A stretch of 64,000 bases of DNA from Actinomadura sp. NBRC 104425 (GTDB lineage Bacteria > Actinomycetota > Actinomycetes > Streptosporangiales > Streptosporangiaceae): positions 372,001 to 436,000 of the forward strand of contig NZ_BSTN01000002.1 in assembly GCF_030269545.1 (NCBI RefSeq), given 5' to 3'. The position numbers were made by a program, and so were the translations under genes. The notes under the pieces are model-generated. The model was not told the DNA's origin. It ran no database searches and saw only the letters and a list, made by a program, of their open reading frames with translations. Below, piece by piece: positions 17,543-25,465 of the stretch (the first letter of the stretch is position 1; every line of letters begins with the position of its first letter).

Positions 17543-17588
17543 TGTCAATGTAGGTTGACAATCCGGAGGTTGTCAACCTGAGTTGACA
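17543..17588. promoter_or_regulatory. Two TGTCAA-N6-TTGACA operators
   Basis: TGTCAA-N6-TTGACA occurs at 17543-17560 and again at 17571-17588, exactly 28 bp apart. Both have perfect arms. They lie between the start of the HTH gene (17540) and the end of the next gene (17604), so they cover its promoter. The minus strand reads the same way, and the TTGACA arms may also serve as a -35 hexamer. Confidence 0.85.
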
Positions 17589-17603
17589 CAATCCGGGTGG
17601 ACG

Positions 17604-18623
17604 TCAGGCCGGGGTGAGCAGGGGGGTCAGCAGATCATCCAGGTCGATCAACCCGGCGGGGCGGCCGTCGGAGGCCAGCACCAGGCCCAGCCGGCTGCGG
17701 TGGGCGCGCAGCGTCGCCACCGCCTCGGCGACCGGGGCGCCGATCGGCAGGGCGGGCACCGGGTGGGCCAGCTCGCCCGCGGTCGTCCGCACGCCCCGGG
17801 CCCGCGCCACGTACGCGTCCCGCACGTGCACCATGCGCGCGGCGCCGTCCCGGCCCGGGCCCCGGACCATCAGGCGGACCAGGCCGTGCCGGGCGGCGGT
17901 GTCGACGATCTCCCGCGGGGTGGCGGCGGCCGGCACCGCGACGATGCCGCCGATCGGTGTCACCAGGCCCGCCAGCGGGGCGCGCGGCGCGTCCAGCGCG
18001 GCGGTCAGCAGCCGCAGGTCCGTCTCCCCGATCAGCCCCAGCCGCCGCGACTCCACCACCAGGCTGCGCAGCTGCTCGGGCGTGCGCGACACGCTCGCGG
18101 TGTCCCGCGCCGGGACGCCGACCAGGCGCAGCAGCAGGTTGGTGGCGGCGTTCAGCACCGCCAGCACCGGCCGGGTCGCCGCCGAGAACGCCCGGAACGG
18201 CGGCGCCAGCAGCATCGCCGACCGCTCCGGATGCGTGATCGCCCACGACTTGGGCGCCATCTCGCCCAGCACCATGTGCAGGAACGTCACCAGGCCGAGC
18301 GCCACCACGAACGCCGCGGCGTGCGCGGCCGCGGACGGCAGCCCCGCCGCGCGCGCGAGCGGCGCCAGCGTGTGCGCGATCACCGGCTCGGACACCAGGC
18401 CCAGCCCCAGCGAGCACATGGTGACGCCCAGCTGCGCTCCGGCCAGCATCAGCGACAGCTCGCGGACGCCCGCCACCGCCGACGCGGCGGCCCGGCTGCC
18501 GCGCGCCGCCGCCCGTTCCAGCCGCGGCCGCCTCGCCGCCACCAGCGCGAACTCCGAGGCGACGAAGAACCCGTTGCCCGCCAGCAGCGCCGCCGTCACC
18601 GCAAGGCCCGTGGACAGGTTCAT
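17604..18623 (-). CDS. CNNM/CorC-like transporter, short paralogue
   Basis: 339-residue membrane protein with an N-terminal DUF21 (CNNM) domain of about four helices (1-180), including the family's HMVLGEMAPK motif, followed by a CBS pair (about 205-330). It stops after the CBS domains; the CorC_HlyC domain is missing, unlike its neighbour. The family is linked to Mg2+ or Co2+ efflux. ATG 18623 overlaps the upstream stop as ATGA. The two paralogues probably form a heteromeric unit, an inference from coupling and from the absence of one domain here. Confidence 0.88.
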   Translation of the reverse strand: MNLSTGLAVTAALLAGNGFFVASEFALVAARRPRLERAAARGSRAAASAVAGVRELSLMLAGAQLGVTMCSLGLGLVSEPVIAHTLAPLARAAGLPSAAAHAAAFVVALGLVTFLHMVLGEMAPKSWAITHPERSAMLLAPPFRAFSAATRPVLAVLNAATNLLLRLVGVPARDTASVSRTPEQLRSLVVESRRLGLIGETDLRLLTAALDAPRAPLAGLVTPIGGIVAVPAAATPREIVDTAARHGLVRLMVRGPGRDGAARMVHVRDAYVARARGVRTTAGELAHPVPALPIGAPVAEAVATLRAHRSRLGLVLASDGRPAGLIDLDDLLTPLLTPA

Positions 18624-19963
18624 TCCGCGCCCCTCTCCTCGCCCTCCGGCACCGCGGCCGTCACCCGCAGCCGGATCGTCTCGGGGACGTGCCGGTGCAC
18701 CGTCACCACCTCGACCACCGCGCGGCGCGGCGGCTCGTCCAGGCGGGCCGGCGGCAGGTCCACGGTGACGACGTCGCCCGGCTCTGCGACCCGGCCCAGG
18801 CGCCGCAGCAGCAGCCCGGCCACCGTCTCGTAGTCGCCCTCGGGCAGCGCGATGCCGGTCTCGTGCGCCACCTCGTCCACCCGCAGCCCCGCATCGGTGA
18901 TCCACCACCGGCCGCGCCGCCGCGCCGGGACGTCGGCCGCCTCCAGCTCGTCGGCGATCTCCCCGACCAGCTCCTCGGCCGCGTCCTCCCAGGTGATCAG
19001 GCCCGCGAACCCGCCGTACTCGTCGATCACCAGCGCCATGGCGGTGCCGCCGGCCCGCAGGCGCAGCACCACCTCCGGCAGCGGCAGCGTGGCCGGCAGC
19101 AGCAGCGCCGGACGCGCCGCCTTCCGCACGGGGACGGGCGCGTCCGGCGGCAGCCGCACCAGCTCCTCCAGGCCGACCACGCCCAGCACGTCGTCGACGC
19201 TGTCGCCGACCACCGGGTAGCGGCTGTGCCCGGCCTCGGCGATCACCTCGGCCATCCGGGCGACCGGCGTCCCGCCCGGGACGGTGACCACGTCCACCCG
19301 CGGCACCATCGCCTCCCCGGCGGTGCGGTCGGAGAACGCCAGCGCCCGCTCCAGCAGCTCGGCGTGCTGCTCCTCCAGCTGCTCGCCGGACTCGCCGATG
19401 ATGTGGCCGAGCTCCTCCAGCGTGGCGCCGTGCCGCAGCTCCTGCACCGGCTCGATGCCGGCCGCGCGCAGCAGCCGGTTGGCCGAGGCGTCGAACAGCC
19501 GGATCAGCGGCGCCGCCACCGCCAGGTACACCAGGGTGGACGAGGCCAGCGCGCGGGCCATCGCATCGGCTCTGGACAGCGCGAGGTTCTTGGGGAACAG
19601 CTCGCCCAGCACCATCTGGATCACCGTGGCGATCAGGAAGCCGAGGGCCAGGGCGATCCCGCCGGTCGCGCCCGCCGGGACCCCGGCCGCCGCCAGCGCC
19701 GGGGCGATCAGCCCGGCCAGCGCCGGCTTGGCGATGAACCCCACGACCAGGGCGGTCACGGTGATGCCGAGCTGGGCGCCGGACAGCATGAACGACAACC
19801 GCTCCATCACCCGCACGGCGCGGGCCGCGCGCCGGTCGCCCCGCGCCGCCATCGCCTCCAGCGTGGGCCGGTCCGCGGTGACGAAGACGAACTCCTGGGC
19901 CACGAAGTACCCGGTCGCGGCCGTCAGCGCCACGACCGCCGGCAGCCCGAGCGCCAGGTCCAC
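18620..19963 (-). CDS. CNNM/CorC-family transporter, full length
   Basis: 447 residues: DUF21 transmembrane domain (1-190, with MVLGELFPKN), a CBS pair (about 205-320) and a C-terminal CorC_HlyC domain (about 345-430). Probable Mg2+/Co2+ exporter or regulator. GTG 19963 was chosen for the GGAGGGAGG in front of it and because the membrane domain begins at once; upstream residues are low-complexity. First gene of a two-gene operon with the short paralogue, the coupling being a 4-nt overlap. Confidence 0.9.
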   Translation of the reverse strand: MDLALGLPAVVALTAATGYFVAQEFVFVTADRPTLEAMAARGDRRAARAVRVMERLSFMLSGAQLGITVTALVVGFIAKPALAGLIAPALAAAGVPAGATGGIALALGFLIATVIQMVLGELFPKNLALSRADAMARALASSTLVYLAVAAPLIRLFDASANRLLRAAGIEPVQELRHGATLEELGHIIGESGEQLEEQHAELLERALAFSDRTAGEAMVPRVDVVTVPGGTPVARMAEVIAEAGHSRYPVVGDSVDDVLGVVGLEELVRLPPDAPVPVRKAARPALLLPATLPLPEVVLRLRAGGTAMALVIDEYGGFAGLITWEDAAEELVGEIADELEAADVPARRRGRWWITDAGLRVDEVAHETGIALPEGDYETVAGLLLRRLGRVAEPGDVVTVDLPPARLDEPPRRAVVEVVTVHRHVPETIRLRVTAAVPEGEERGAE

Positions 19964-20197
19964 CGAACCTCCCTCCTGCAGAGGGCTCCCGGAACCCTGC
20001 ATATCCCCGATCTCCCGTCCGCCACTCGGGGAGGGCGCGCCGCGCCCGTGCCGCCGGGGCCGAGCGGGGGGTGACGAGGGGGCGACGAGGGGTGCCAACG
20101 GGCGGGGCCGCTTGGCATGCTGGAGGGAGTCCCGTCACGCGCGACGGGAGCGACAGGGCATCGGTTGCACGGTTTTCCCTACCCGCCGGGAGTGCCC
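19964..20197. promoter_or_regulatory. Divergent promoter region with a hairpin
   Basis: 234 bp between the divergent CNNM operon and the membrane coiled-coil gene. TCCCGTC-N6-GACGGGA (20130-20149) is a 7-bp inverted repeat about 50 bp before the latter gene. It could be an operator or a leader hairpin; no clear promoter was read. Confidence 0.3.
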
Positions 20198-21202
20198 ATG
20201 ACCGACGAGAAATGTCCCCGTCCCGTCTTCGACCCGGCCATCCCCAGCGGCGACCGGGCGCTGCTGGCGGCGGCGCCGGAACGGCTGACCCCGGCGAGCC
20301 TGCCCGTTCCGCCCCCGCCCCGCCCGAGCGCCGCCGTGCTCGCGGCCCGGGCGGTCTGGATCCCGCTGTTCGCGTTCTTCTACGGCGTGCTGCCCGGCGG
20401 CTGGCTGCGCCTGTTCTTCCTGGCCTCGCTGGACGAGGACGACCTGATGGGCGGGGTGTTCCGGTGGGGCCGCACGGCGGTCGCGGCGATGATGCTCACC
20501 CCCGCCGTGCAGGTCGTGCTGATCCTGCTGGGCATGGGCGAGGCCGCGGTCGCGCTGGCGGCGGTCAGCTTCGCCGCCTGGGCGGTCGGCGCCGTGCGGC
20601 ACCTGCGCGAGCCCGCCGCGTCCCGGGCGGCCCGCGAGCACCACGGCCGCTACCTGCTGCCCGCCGACTTCGACCGGCCCGCCGCCCGGCTGCTGGTGCG
20701 GGCCCAGCGGGCGATCGACACGGTGCTGGGCTCCGCGGCGCACCGCGTCGGGCTGCTCGACGACGTCAACAACGCGGTGGTGCTGCCCCGCCAGGAGTGG
20801 GCGGTCGCCTGCGCGCTGGCCGAGCACACCCGGCTGCGCCGCGAGCGCCGCGCCCAGCAGCCCGAGCGGCTGACCGAGACCGTGCGCGAGCTGCTGGAGC
20901 CGCAGCGCCGCGCCCTGGAGCTGTCGGTGCGTGCGATCACCCAGCGGATCGAGGCGCTGGAGGAGTACGCCCGGCGGGCCCGGCAGGCCGACGACGCCTT
21001 CCACGAGTGGCGGGTGCTGCGGCGGCTGCCCGAGCAGAACGCCCGCTACCAGGACCTGCTGGCCCGCACCGTCGGCCACGACCTGGCCCGCGAGGAGATC
21101 GAGCGGCTGGCCGACGACGCCCGCCGCGCCGAACGGGCCCTGCGCGACAGCGTCGCCACGGCACTGCGCACGGGCCGCGCCGTCACCGCGCCCCCCGCCT
21201 GA
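20198..21202 (+). CDS. Hypothetical membrane-anchored coiled-coil protein (334 aa)
   Basis: Not recognised. An N-terminal proline-rich segment (to about 50) is followed by hydrophobic segments near residues 50-75 and two more between about 95 and 140. The remainder (150-334) is helical and highly charged, with long Arg/Glu-rich heptads (residues 230-330) that suggest a coiled coil. ATG 20198 has GGGAG upstream; the frame extends to 20117 but without a ribosome site. No operon partner: divergent from the CNNM genes, convergent with the nitroreductase-like gene. A structural or septum/wall-associated role is possible, not shown. Confidence 0.65.
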   Translation: MTDEKCPRPVFDPAIPSGDRALLAAAPERLTPASLPVPPPPRPSAAVLAARAVWIPLFAFFYGVLPGGWLRLFFLASLDEDDLMGGVFRWGRTAVAAMMLTPAVQVVLILLGMGEAAVALAAVSFAAWAVGAVRHLREPAASRAAREHHGRYLLPADFDRPAARLLVRAQRAIDTVLGSAAHRVGLLDDVNNAVVLPRQEWAVACALAEHTRLRRERRAQQPERLTETVRELLEPQRRALELSVRAITQRIEALEEYARRARQADDAFHEWRVLRRLPEQNARYQDLLARTVGHDLAREEIERLADDARRAERALRDSVATALRTGRAVTAPPA

Positions 21203-21218
21203 CCACCCGGGACCCCGG

Positions 21219-22190
21219 TCACCGGACGCGGCGGGCCGACCGGGGCGGCGGCTCGGCGGGCCGCCCGACCCGCACGACGCTGAGCAGCCGCGCCGGGTCG
21301 TCCACGTCCAGCATGCGGGCGAGCGCGGCGCGCGTGGCGGGCGCGTCGATGATCTGGCTCAGCGGGTGGACGGTGTGGCCGAGGCGGGAAAGCGCCAGCC
21401 ACTGCCGCATCAGCACCCGCCCCATCGCGATCTCCCCCTCGGGCGGGCAGCCGGCCGGGCCGACGAGCACGAGCACGTCGCCGTCGTGGTCGAGCAGGCC
21501 CCGGGAGGCCGCCGCGAGCAGACGCGGCAGGCCCGCGCGGCGCAGCACCGGATACGCCCGCGGCGACAGGACGGCGCGCAGCCCGAGCGCCTCGGCGCGG
21601 CCGAGCCGCAGGGCCCGGTCGGTGAGGCCGTCGAGGCCGTAGCGGGGGTCGCGGGGGCTCAGTCGCAGCCAGGCGCGCAGCTCGAACGTCACGGCGGGGT
21701 CGCCGAACATGTGCCGGTCGGCGTCGTACAGCAGCCCGGCCAGCCGGCGGCACGGCAGCCGCAGCGTGCGGGCCCCGGCCGCCTCGGCCTGCTCGGCGGC
21801 GGCCCCGAACACCGCGTCGTCGAGCCGCCCGGGCCGGTAGGGGACGCGGCCGGTGCGGCGGGCGCGCACGTCGTCCGCGGTGAACGGGGTGGCGTACGGC
21901 TCGCCGGCGGCCACCAGAGCACCGACCAGCCGCCGCGCCCGGTCGTAGCCGGGGCGGAACCCGACCGGCAGACCCGCATCGGCGCACACGATCAGGCACG
22001 TCTCGGTGAACGCGCCCAGCCCCAGCCGCAGGTCCCGCCCGGTCGGGTCGGCCGCCGGCAGCGCACACGCCGGATCCCAGCCGATCTCGACCCGGTCGCC
22101 GCGGTAGCGCAGCGTCCACGGCTGGGTGTTGTGCGCGCTGGGCGCCCGCCAGAAGTCGGGCTCCAGCGCGCGCAGATCGCCCAGGTTCAC
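21219..22190 (-). CDS. Nitroreductase-like flavoprotein
   Basis: 323 residues, with the N-terminal APSAHNTQPW stretch and the C-terminal MGRVLMRQWLALSRLG region typical of the Acg-like or two-domain nitroreductases of actinobacteria (FMN/NAD(P)H). An FMN-binding Arg/Ser pattern is visible, but the exact class is uncertain. GTG 22190 overlaps the upstream stop (GTGA). Last gene of a four-gene operon; likely it carries out a reduction or oxidation (e.g. of a thiazoline/oxazoline or an activated carbonyl) on a product of the ligase and acyltransferase. That chemistry is inference. Confidence 0.7.
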   Translation of the reverse strand: MNLGDLRALEPDFWRAPSAHNTQPWTLRYRGDRVEIGWDPACALPAADPTGRDLRLGLGAFTETCLIVCADAGLPVGFRPGYDRARRLVGALVAAGEPYATPFTADDVRARRTGRVPYRPGRLDDAVFGAAAEQAEAAGARTLRLPCRRLAGLLYDADRHMFGDPAVTFELRAWLRLSPRDPRYGLDGLTDRALRLGRAEALGLRAVLSPRAYPVLRRAGLPRLLAAASRGLLDHDGDVLVLVGPAGCPPEGEIAMGRVLMRQWLALSRLGHTVHPLSQIIDAPATRAALARMLDVDDPARLLSVVRVGRPAEPPPRSARRVR

Positions 22191-23290
22191 CGGATCTCCA
22201 TTTCGTAGAACGTGTAGCCGTGCAGCGGCCTGCCGCCCATCGCGACGTACTGGGCGGCCGACCCCGGATTGGTGCGTTCCACGAACGTGCTGCGCAGCGT
22301 CCGGTAGCCGCCGGCGCGCAGGTTGCGCAGCAGCTCCCGGGACAGCAGCCGCATGTACCCGCGCCCCTGCTCGTCCGGCACCGTGCCCTTGACGATCAGG
22401 ACGGCGTCGCGGCGGTACCGGGAGCGGGTCAGCAGCAGCCGCACCTGGTTGCGCGGGCCGAGGTCGCCGTCCACACCCGCCACGAACTCGGAGATGTCCG
22501 GCACGCACAGCACGAACGCGATGGGACGCCCCGCCTTGGTCAGGTAGAGCAGCAGCGACTCGTCGATCAGGTGGGCCAGCCCGTCGGTGGCCCGGTCCAG
22601 CTGCTCGGCCGAGATCTCCGTGTAGTAGCCGAGCCCGGCGAACGAGGCGTTCAGCATCTCCCGCAGCATCGGCAGCTGCTCGCCGAACCGCCGGCGCGAG
22701 CCGCGGTGCACCGCCAGGTCCTCGGCGGCCAGACGGGCGTCGTCGAAGCCGAACACCGCGTCGGGGTCGGCGGTCACCGGGCAGATCCACGTGTCGGACT
22801 CGAACCGCCGCGCGAACCCGTACGCCTCGTAGGCGCGCGGGTAGTACGCGGGGTTCCACGCGCTGTCGATGAACCCGCGCTCGGAGAACCCCGAGGTGAT
22901 GACGCCGCCGGACTGGTTGGGCAGCAGCGACACCGGCCCGAACGCCGCGGCCTTCCCCGCCTCCGCCCCCGCCGCGCGGATCGCGTCGAACAGCGCGCGT
23001 GCGGCGCGCTCGTCGTCGGTGAACTCGGTGAGCCCGAACAGCTGCGCCGGACGGCCGATCTTGGCGTCGAACGCGGCGTCGGTGTGCAGGGTGGTGCGCG
23101 CCACCACCCGGCCGGCCGCGTCGCGCAGCACGTACAGCCGCACGCCCGGGACCTCGCCGCGGTACCAGCCGCGGATCTGCTGCCGCAGCGGCGGCACGAA
23201 CCGCGGGTCCCCGCCGTGGACGCGCCGGGCGAACTCGATGAACTCGCGCAGAGCGCGCCGCGTCCGCACGTGCTCGAAGGTGAAGGTCAT
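22187..23290 (-). CDS. GNAT-like N-acyltransferase
   Basis: 367 residues. The first part (FARRVHGGDPRFVPPLRQQI) and the later MLREMLNASFAGLGYYTEIS and GRGYMRLLSRELLRNL regions fit the GNAT-related acyltransferases of the type often annotated N-acetyltransferase or FemAB-like in actinomycetes. No transmembrane helix. Its ATG overlaps the upstream stop (ATGA), so it is coupled to the small DUF4188-like gene. Acyl donor and acceptor are unknown; the adjacent adenylating enzyme may provide the activated acyl group. Confidence 0.7.
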   Translation of the reverse strand: MTFTFEHVRTRRALREFIEFARRVHGGDPRFVPPLRQQIRGWYRGEVPGVRLYVLRDAAGRVVARTTLHTDAAFDAKIGRPAQLFGLTEFTDDERAARALFDAIRAAGAEAGKAAAFGPVSLLPNQSGGVITSGFSERGFIDSAWNPAYYPRAYEAYGFARRFESDTWICPVTADPDAVFGFDDARLAAEDLAVHRGSRRRFGEQLPMLREMLNASFAGLGYYTEISAEQLDRATDGLAHLIDESLLLYLTKAGRPIAFVLCVPDISEFVAGVDGDLGPRNQVRLLLTRSRYRRDAVLIVKGTVPDEQGRGYMRLLSRELLRNLRAGGYRTLRSTFVERTNPGSAAQYVAMGGRPLHGYTFYEMEIR

Positions 23291-23736
23291 CGGCGCTCAC
23301 GGGCGACCGGCGGGCCCTGCTCCTCGTGGCTGAGCGGAGTGAACTCGCAGATGTGCGCCATGACGTCGCCCTCGGCGCGCCACACGCCGTTGCTGTAGCC
23401 CTCCGGCTCGGCGTTGTAGATGCGGATGTAGCCGCCGGTGGCGTTCCTGGTGCCGTCGGTCACCCAGCGCATCAGCCTGCGGTGGTGGCGGCTGCGCGCG
23501 AACAGCAGCAGCGAGTCGCGGTCCTCGAAGAACGCCAGGGTGCCCAGCGTGAACGGGAACTCCCAGTACACCTTGTGCCAGCAGTAGCCGCGCATCCGCT
23601 TCATGTCGCGGACCAGCCGGAACCAGGTCAGGCTCAGGGTGAGGACCGACAGCGGGCCGCGGTAGCGGGTGGCGCCGACGAACATCGCGGTCGCCTGCGC
23701 CTGCCGGGGCGCCCTGCTGAAGTCGGCGGTGCGCAT
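23287..23736 (-). CDS. Small DUF4188/monooxygenase-like protein (149 aa)
   Basis: 149 residues, with an aromatic-rich core (WHKVYWEFPFTLGTLAFFED) and a C-terminal GYSNGVWRAEG. It resembles the small ferredoxin-like (dimeric alpha/beta barrel) proteins annotated DUF4188 or spheroidene-monooxygenase-like; I see the pattern, but a fold search is needed. ATG 23736 overlaps the ligase stop as TGATG. It sits between the ligase and the acyltransferase in a unit where every junction overlaps, which argues for one pathway. Confidence 0.6.
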   Translation of the reverse strand: MRTADFSRAPRQAQATAMFVGATRYRGPLSVLTLSLTWFRLVRDMKRMRGYCWHKVYWEFPFTLGTLAFFEDRDSLLLFARSRHHRRLMRWVTDGTRNATGGYIRIYNAEPEGYSNGVWRAEGDVMAHICEFTPLSHEEQGPPVARERR

Positions 23737-25358
23737 CAGCAGGCCCTCGCGTGCCGCCCGGCGTCCGCCGCCGGGGCGTCCTTCACCAGGTAGACGTTCT
23801 TGAGCCCGCCGGCGCCCGCGAACGGGCCCTCGCCCGGACCGAACACCCGCACCCGCAGGTCGCCGGCCGCCGGGTCCTCCTTCAGCGACGCGGCGAAGTC
23901 GCGGGACACCGCGGCCAGATGGTCGCGGACGCCGTCGCGGCAGATTCGCGCCAGCCGGGCGACCGCCGTCTCGTCCATGTCCGCGTCCTCCCGCAGCTCG
24001 ATGTTGACGACGGGCCGCGACTCCAGGTCCGGCTGCTCCTCCAGCGACAGGCAGAACCGCGCGATGTCGGCGGCGTAGGGGTTGCCCTCGTACAGGCCGT
24101 ACTCCACGTCCTGCGGGTAGAGGTTGGCGCCCATGTAGGAGATCGTGCTGTCGGCCCGTCCGAACAGGAACAGCAGCGGCAGCGTCATCTTCTCGTCGCC
24201 GGTGGCGCGCCGGCACTCGGCCCACCGCTGCGGGTCCCGCCGGATGATCTTGCGGACCCGGTGCAGCGGGTGCAGCAGCGCCTCGTCGCCCACGTTGTAG
24301 CGCAGCTTGGGCTGCAGGCAGGCCTTGCTGGTGAGCGTGCACAGCAGCTCGCCGCGCGCGTTGACCTCCAGGTACGTCTCCAGCGGGTTGTAGTGGAAGA
24401 TCATCGGCAGCCGCTGCTCGTGCTCGCCCAGCAGCTCGCGGCGCAGCTCGGCGTCGACGGCCAGCCGCTTGCGCAGCCACACCGTGAACGCGCTTTCGGC
24501 GCCCATCCCGATCGTCAGGTCGCTGGCGCCGTAGCCGGAGCGGACCTCCTCCAGGCGCCGCTCCAGGTAGTCGCGCAGCGCCTCGGTCATCCCCTCGCCG
24601 CCGACCATGCCCCGGATCCGGTACTCCTTCCAGGGGAAGCCGAGCGCGTCCAGCCGGTCCACCAGGTGCTTGAGGAACGGCGGGTAGGCGGCGACGATGT
24701 AGTCGTAGCCGGGGCCGAAGTGCTCCAGCGTGTCGACGATCTTGTCCAGGTCGGGGCCGGTGTTCTTGACCATCGCGATGCGGGCCAGCGCCGCGCCGGT
24801 GGTGGTGCCGGTCGCCCACGCGCCCATCGAGTACGCGTTGATCACAAAAAGCCGCCGGCCGGGGAAGACCAGCTCGATGTACCCGGCGGCGTTGCGGTAG
24901 ATCCCTTTGAGCTCGCGCGGGCCGCGCACCCAGTTGTACGGCTTGCCGGTGGAGCCGGACGACTCGTCCACGATCACGCCGGGCCGGTGCAGCCGCCCCT
25001 CCTGGCACCGGCTGGCCTCGTCGTAGACGCTCGCGTAGTTCTGCTTGCTCGTCTCGGGGAAGTCGGCCAGGCGGCGGGGCCGGCGGGCGCACGTGCGCCG
25101 CACGAAGTCCCGGTAGGCGGGCACGTCGACGGCGGCGAACGCGCACGCCAGCCGCGCGTGGCGGGCGGCCAGCCGGTCGAGCGCCGGATGGTAGCGGCGG
25201 GCGGTGAACCGCCACACCGCCGGATGCGCCGCGGCGCTCCGGTACACGCCGGTCAGCAACCAGGAGCACGCCTGCAACCGGGCCCGGCGCCAGCGCTCGC
25301 GCGGCGTGAGCGGTCCCAGCCGGGGCGACAGCCGCGCCCCCGCATCCTCCCTAGCCAT
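23736..25358 (-). CDS. Adenylate-forming ligase of the PaaK/CapK type
   Basis: 540 residues, related to phenylacetate-CoA ligase and coenzyme-F390 synthetase-like enzymes. The ATP-loop SSGSTGKP is followed by the A5-type YGASDLTIG and the A7/A8-type FGRADSTISYMG. It would form an acyl-adenylate and pass it to CoA, an amine or another acceptor. ATG 25358 has AGGAAGG upstream; the longer frame to 25595 is unlikely. First gene of the four-gene operon (ligase, DUF4188-like, acyltransferase, nitroreductase-like). The absence of a nearby PKS or NRPS makes this a stand-alone pathway. The acid it activates cannot be predicted. Confidence 0.82.
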   Translation of the reverse strand: MAREDAGARLSPRLGPLTPRERWRRARLQACSWLLTGVYRSAAAHPAVWRFTARRYHPALDRLAARHARLACAFAAVDVPAYRDFVRRTCARRPRRLADFPETSKQNYASVYDEASRCQEGRLHRPGVIVDESSGSTGKPYNWVRGPRELKGIYRNAAGYIELVFPGRRLFVINAYSMGAWATGTTTGAALARIAMVKNTGPDLDKIVDTLEHFGPGYDYIVAAYPPFLKHLVDRLDALGFPWKEYRIRGMVGGEGMTEALRDYLERRLEEVRSGYGASDLTIGMGAESAFTVWLRKRLAVDAELRRELLGEHEQRLPMIFHYNPLETYLEVNARGELLCTLTSKACLQPKLRYNVGDEALLHPLHRVRKIIRRDPQRWAECRRATGDEKMTLPLLFLFGRADSTISYMGANLYPQDVEYGLYEGNPYAADIARFCLSLEEQPDLESRPVVNIELREDADMDETAVARLARICRDGVRDHLAAVSRDFAASLKEDPAAGDLRVRVFGPGEGPFAGAGGLKNVYLVKDAPAADAGRHARAC

Positions 25359-25465
25359 GATCACCTTCCTGTCGGTGCGTCCGTCAACGTCTGGAAGGAA
25401 GTGTGCGTGCCGCGGGGGCGCGGGGACATCCGCCGTGCGACGGGGTTCCGCCCCCGTACAAGTAC

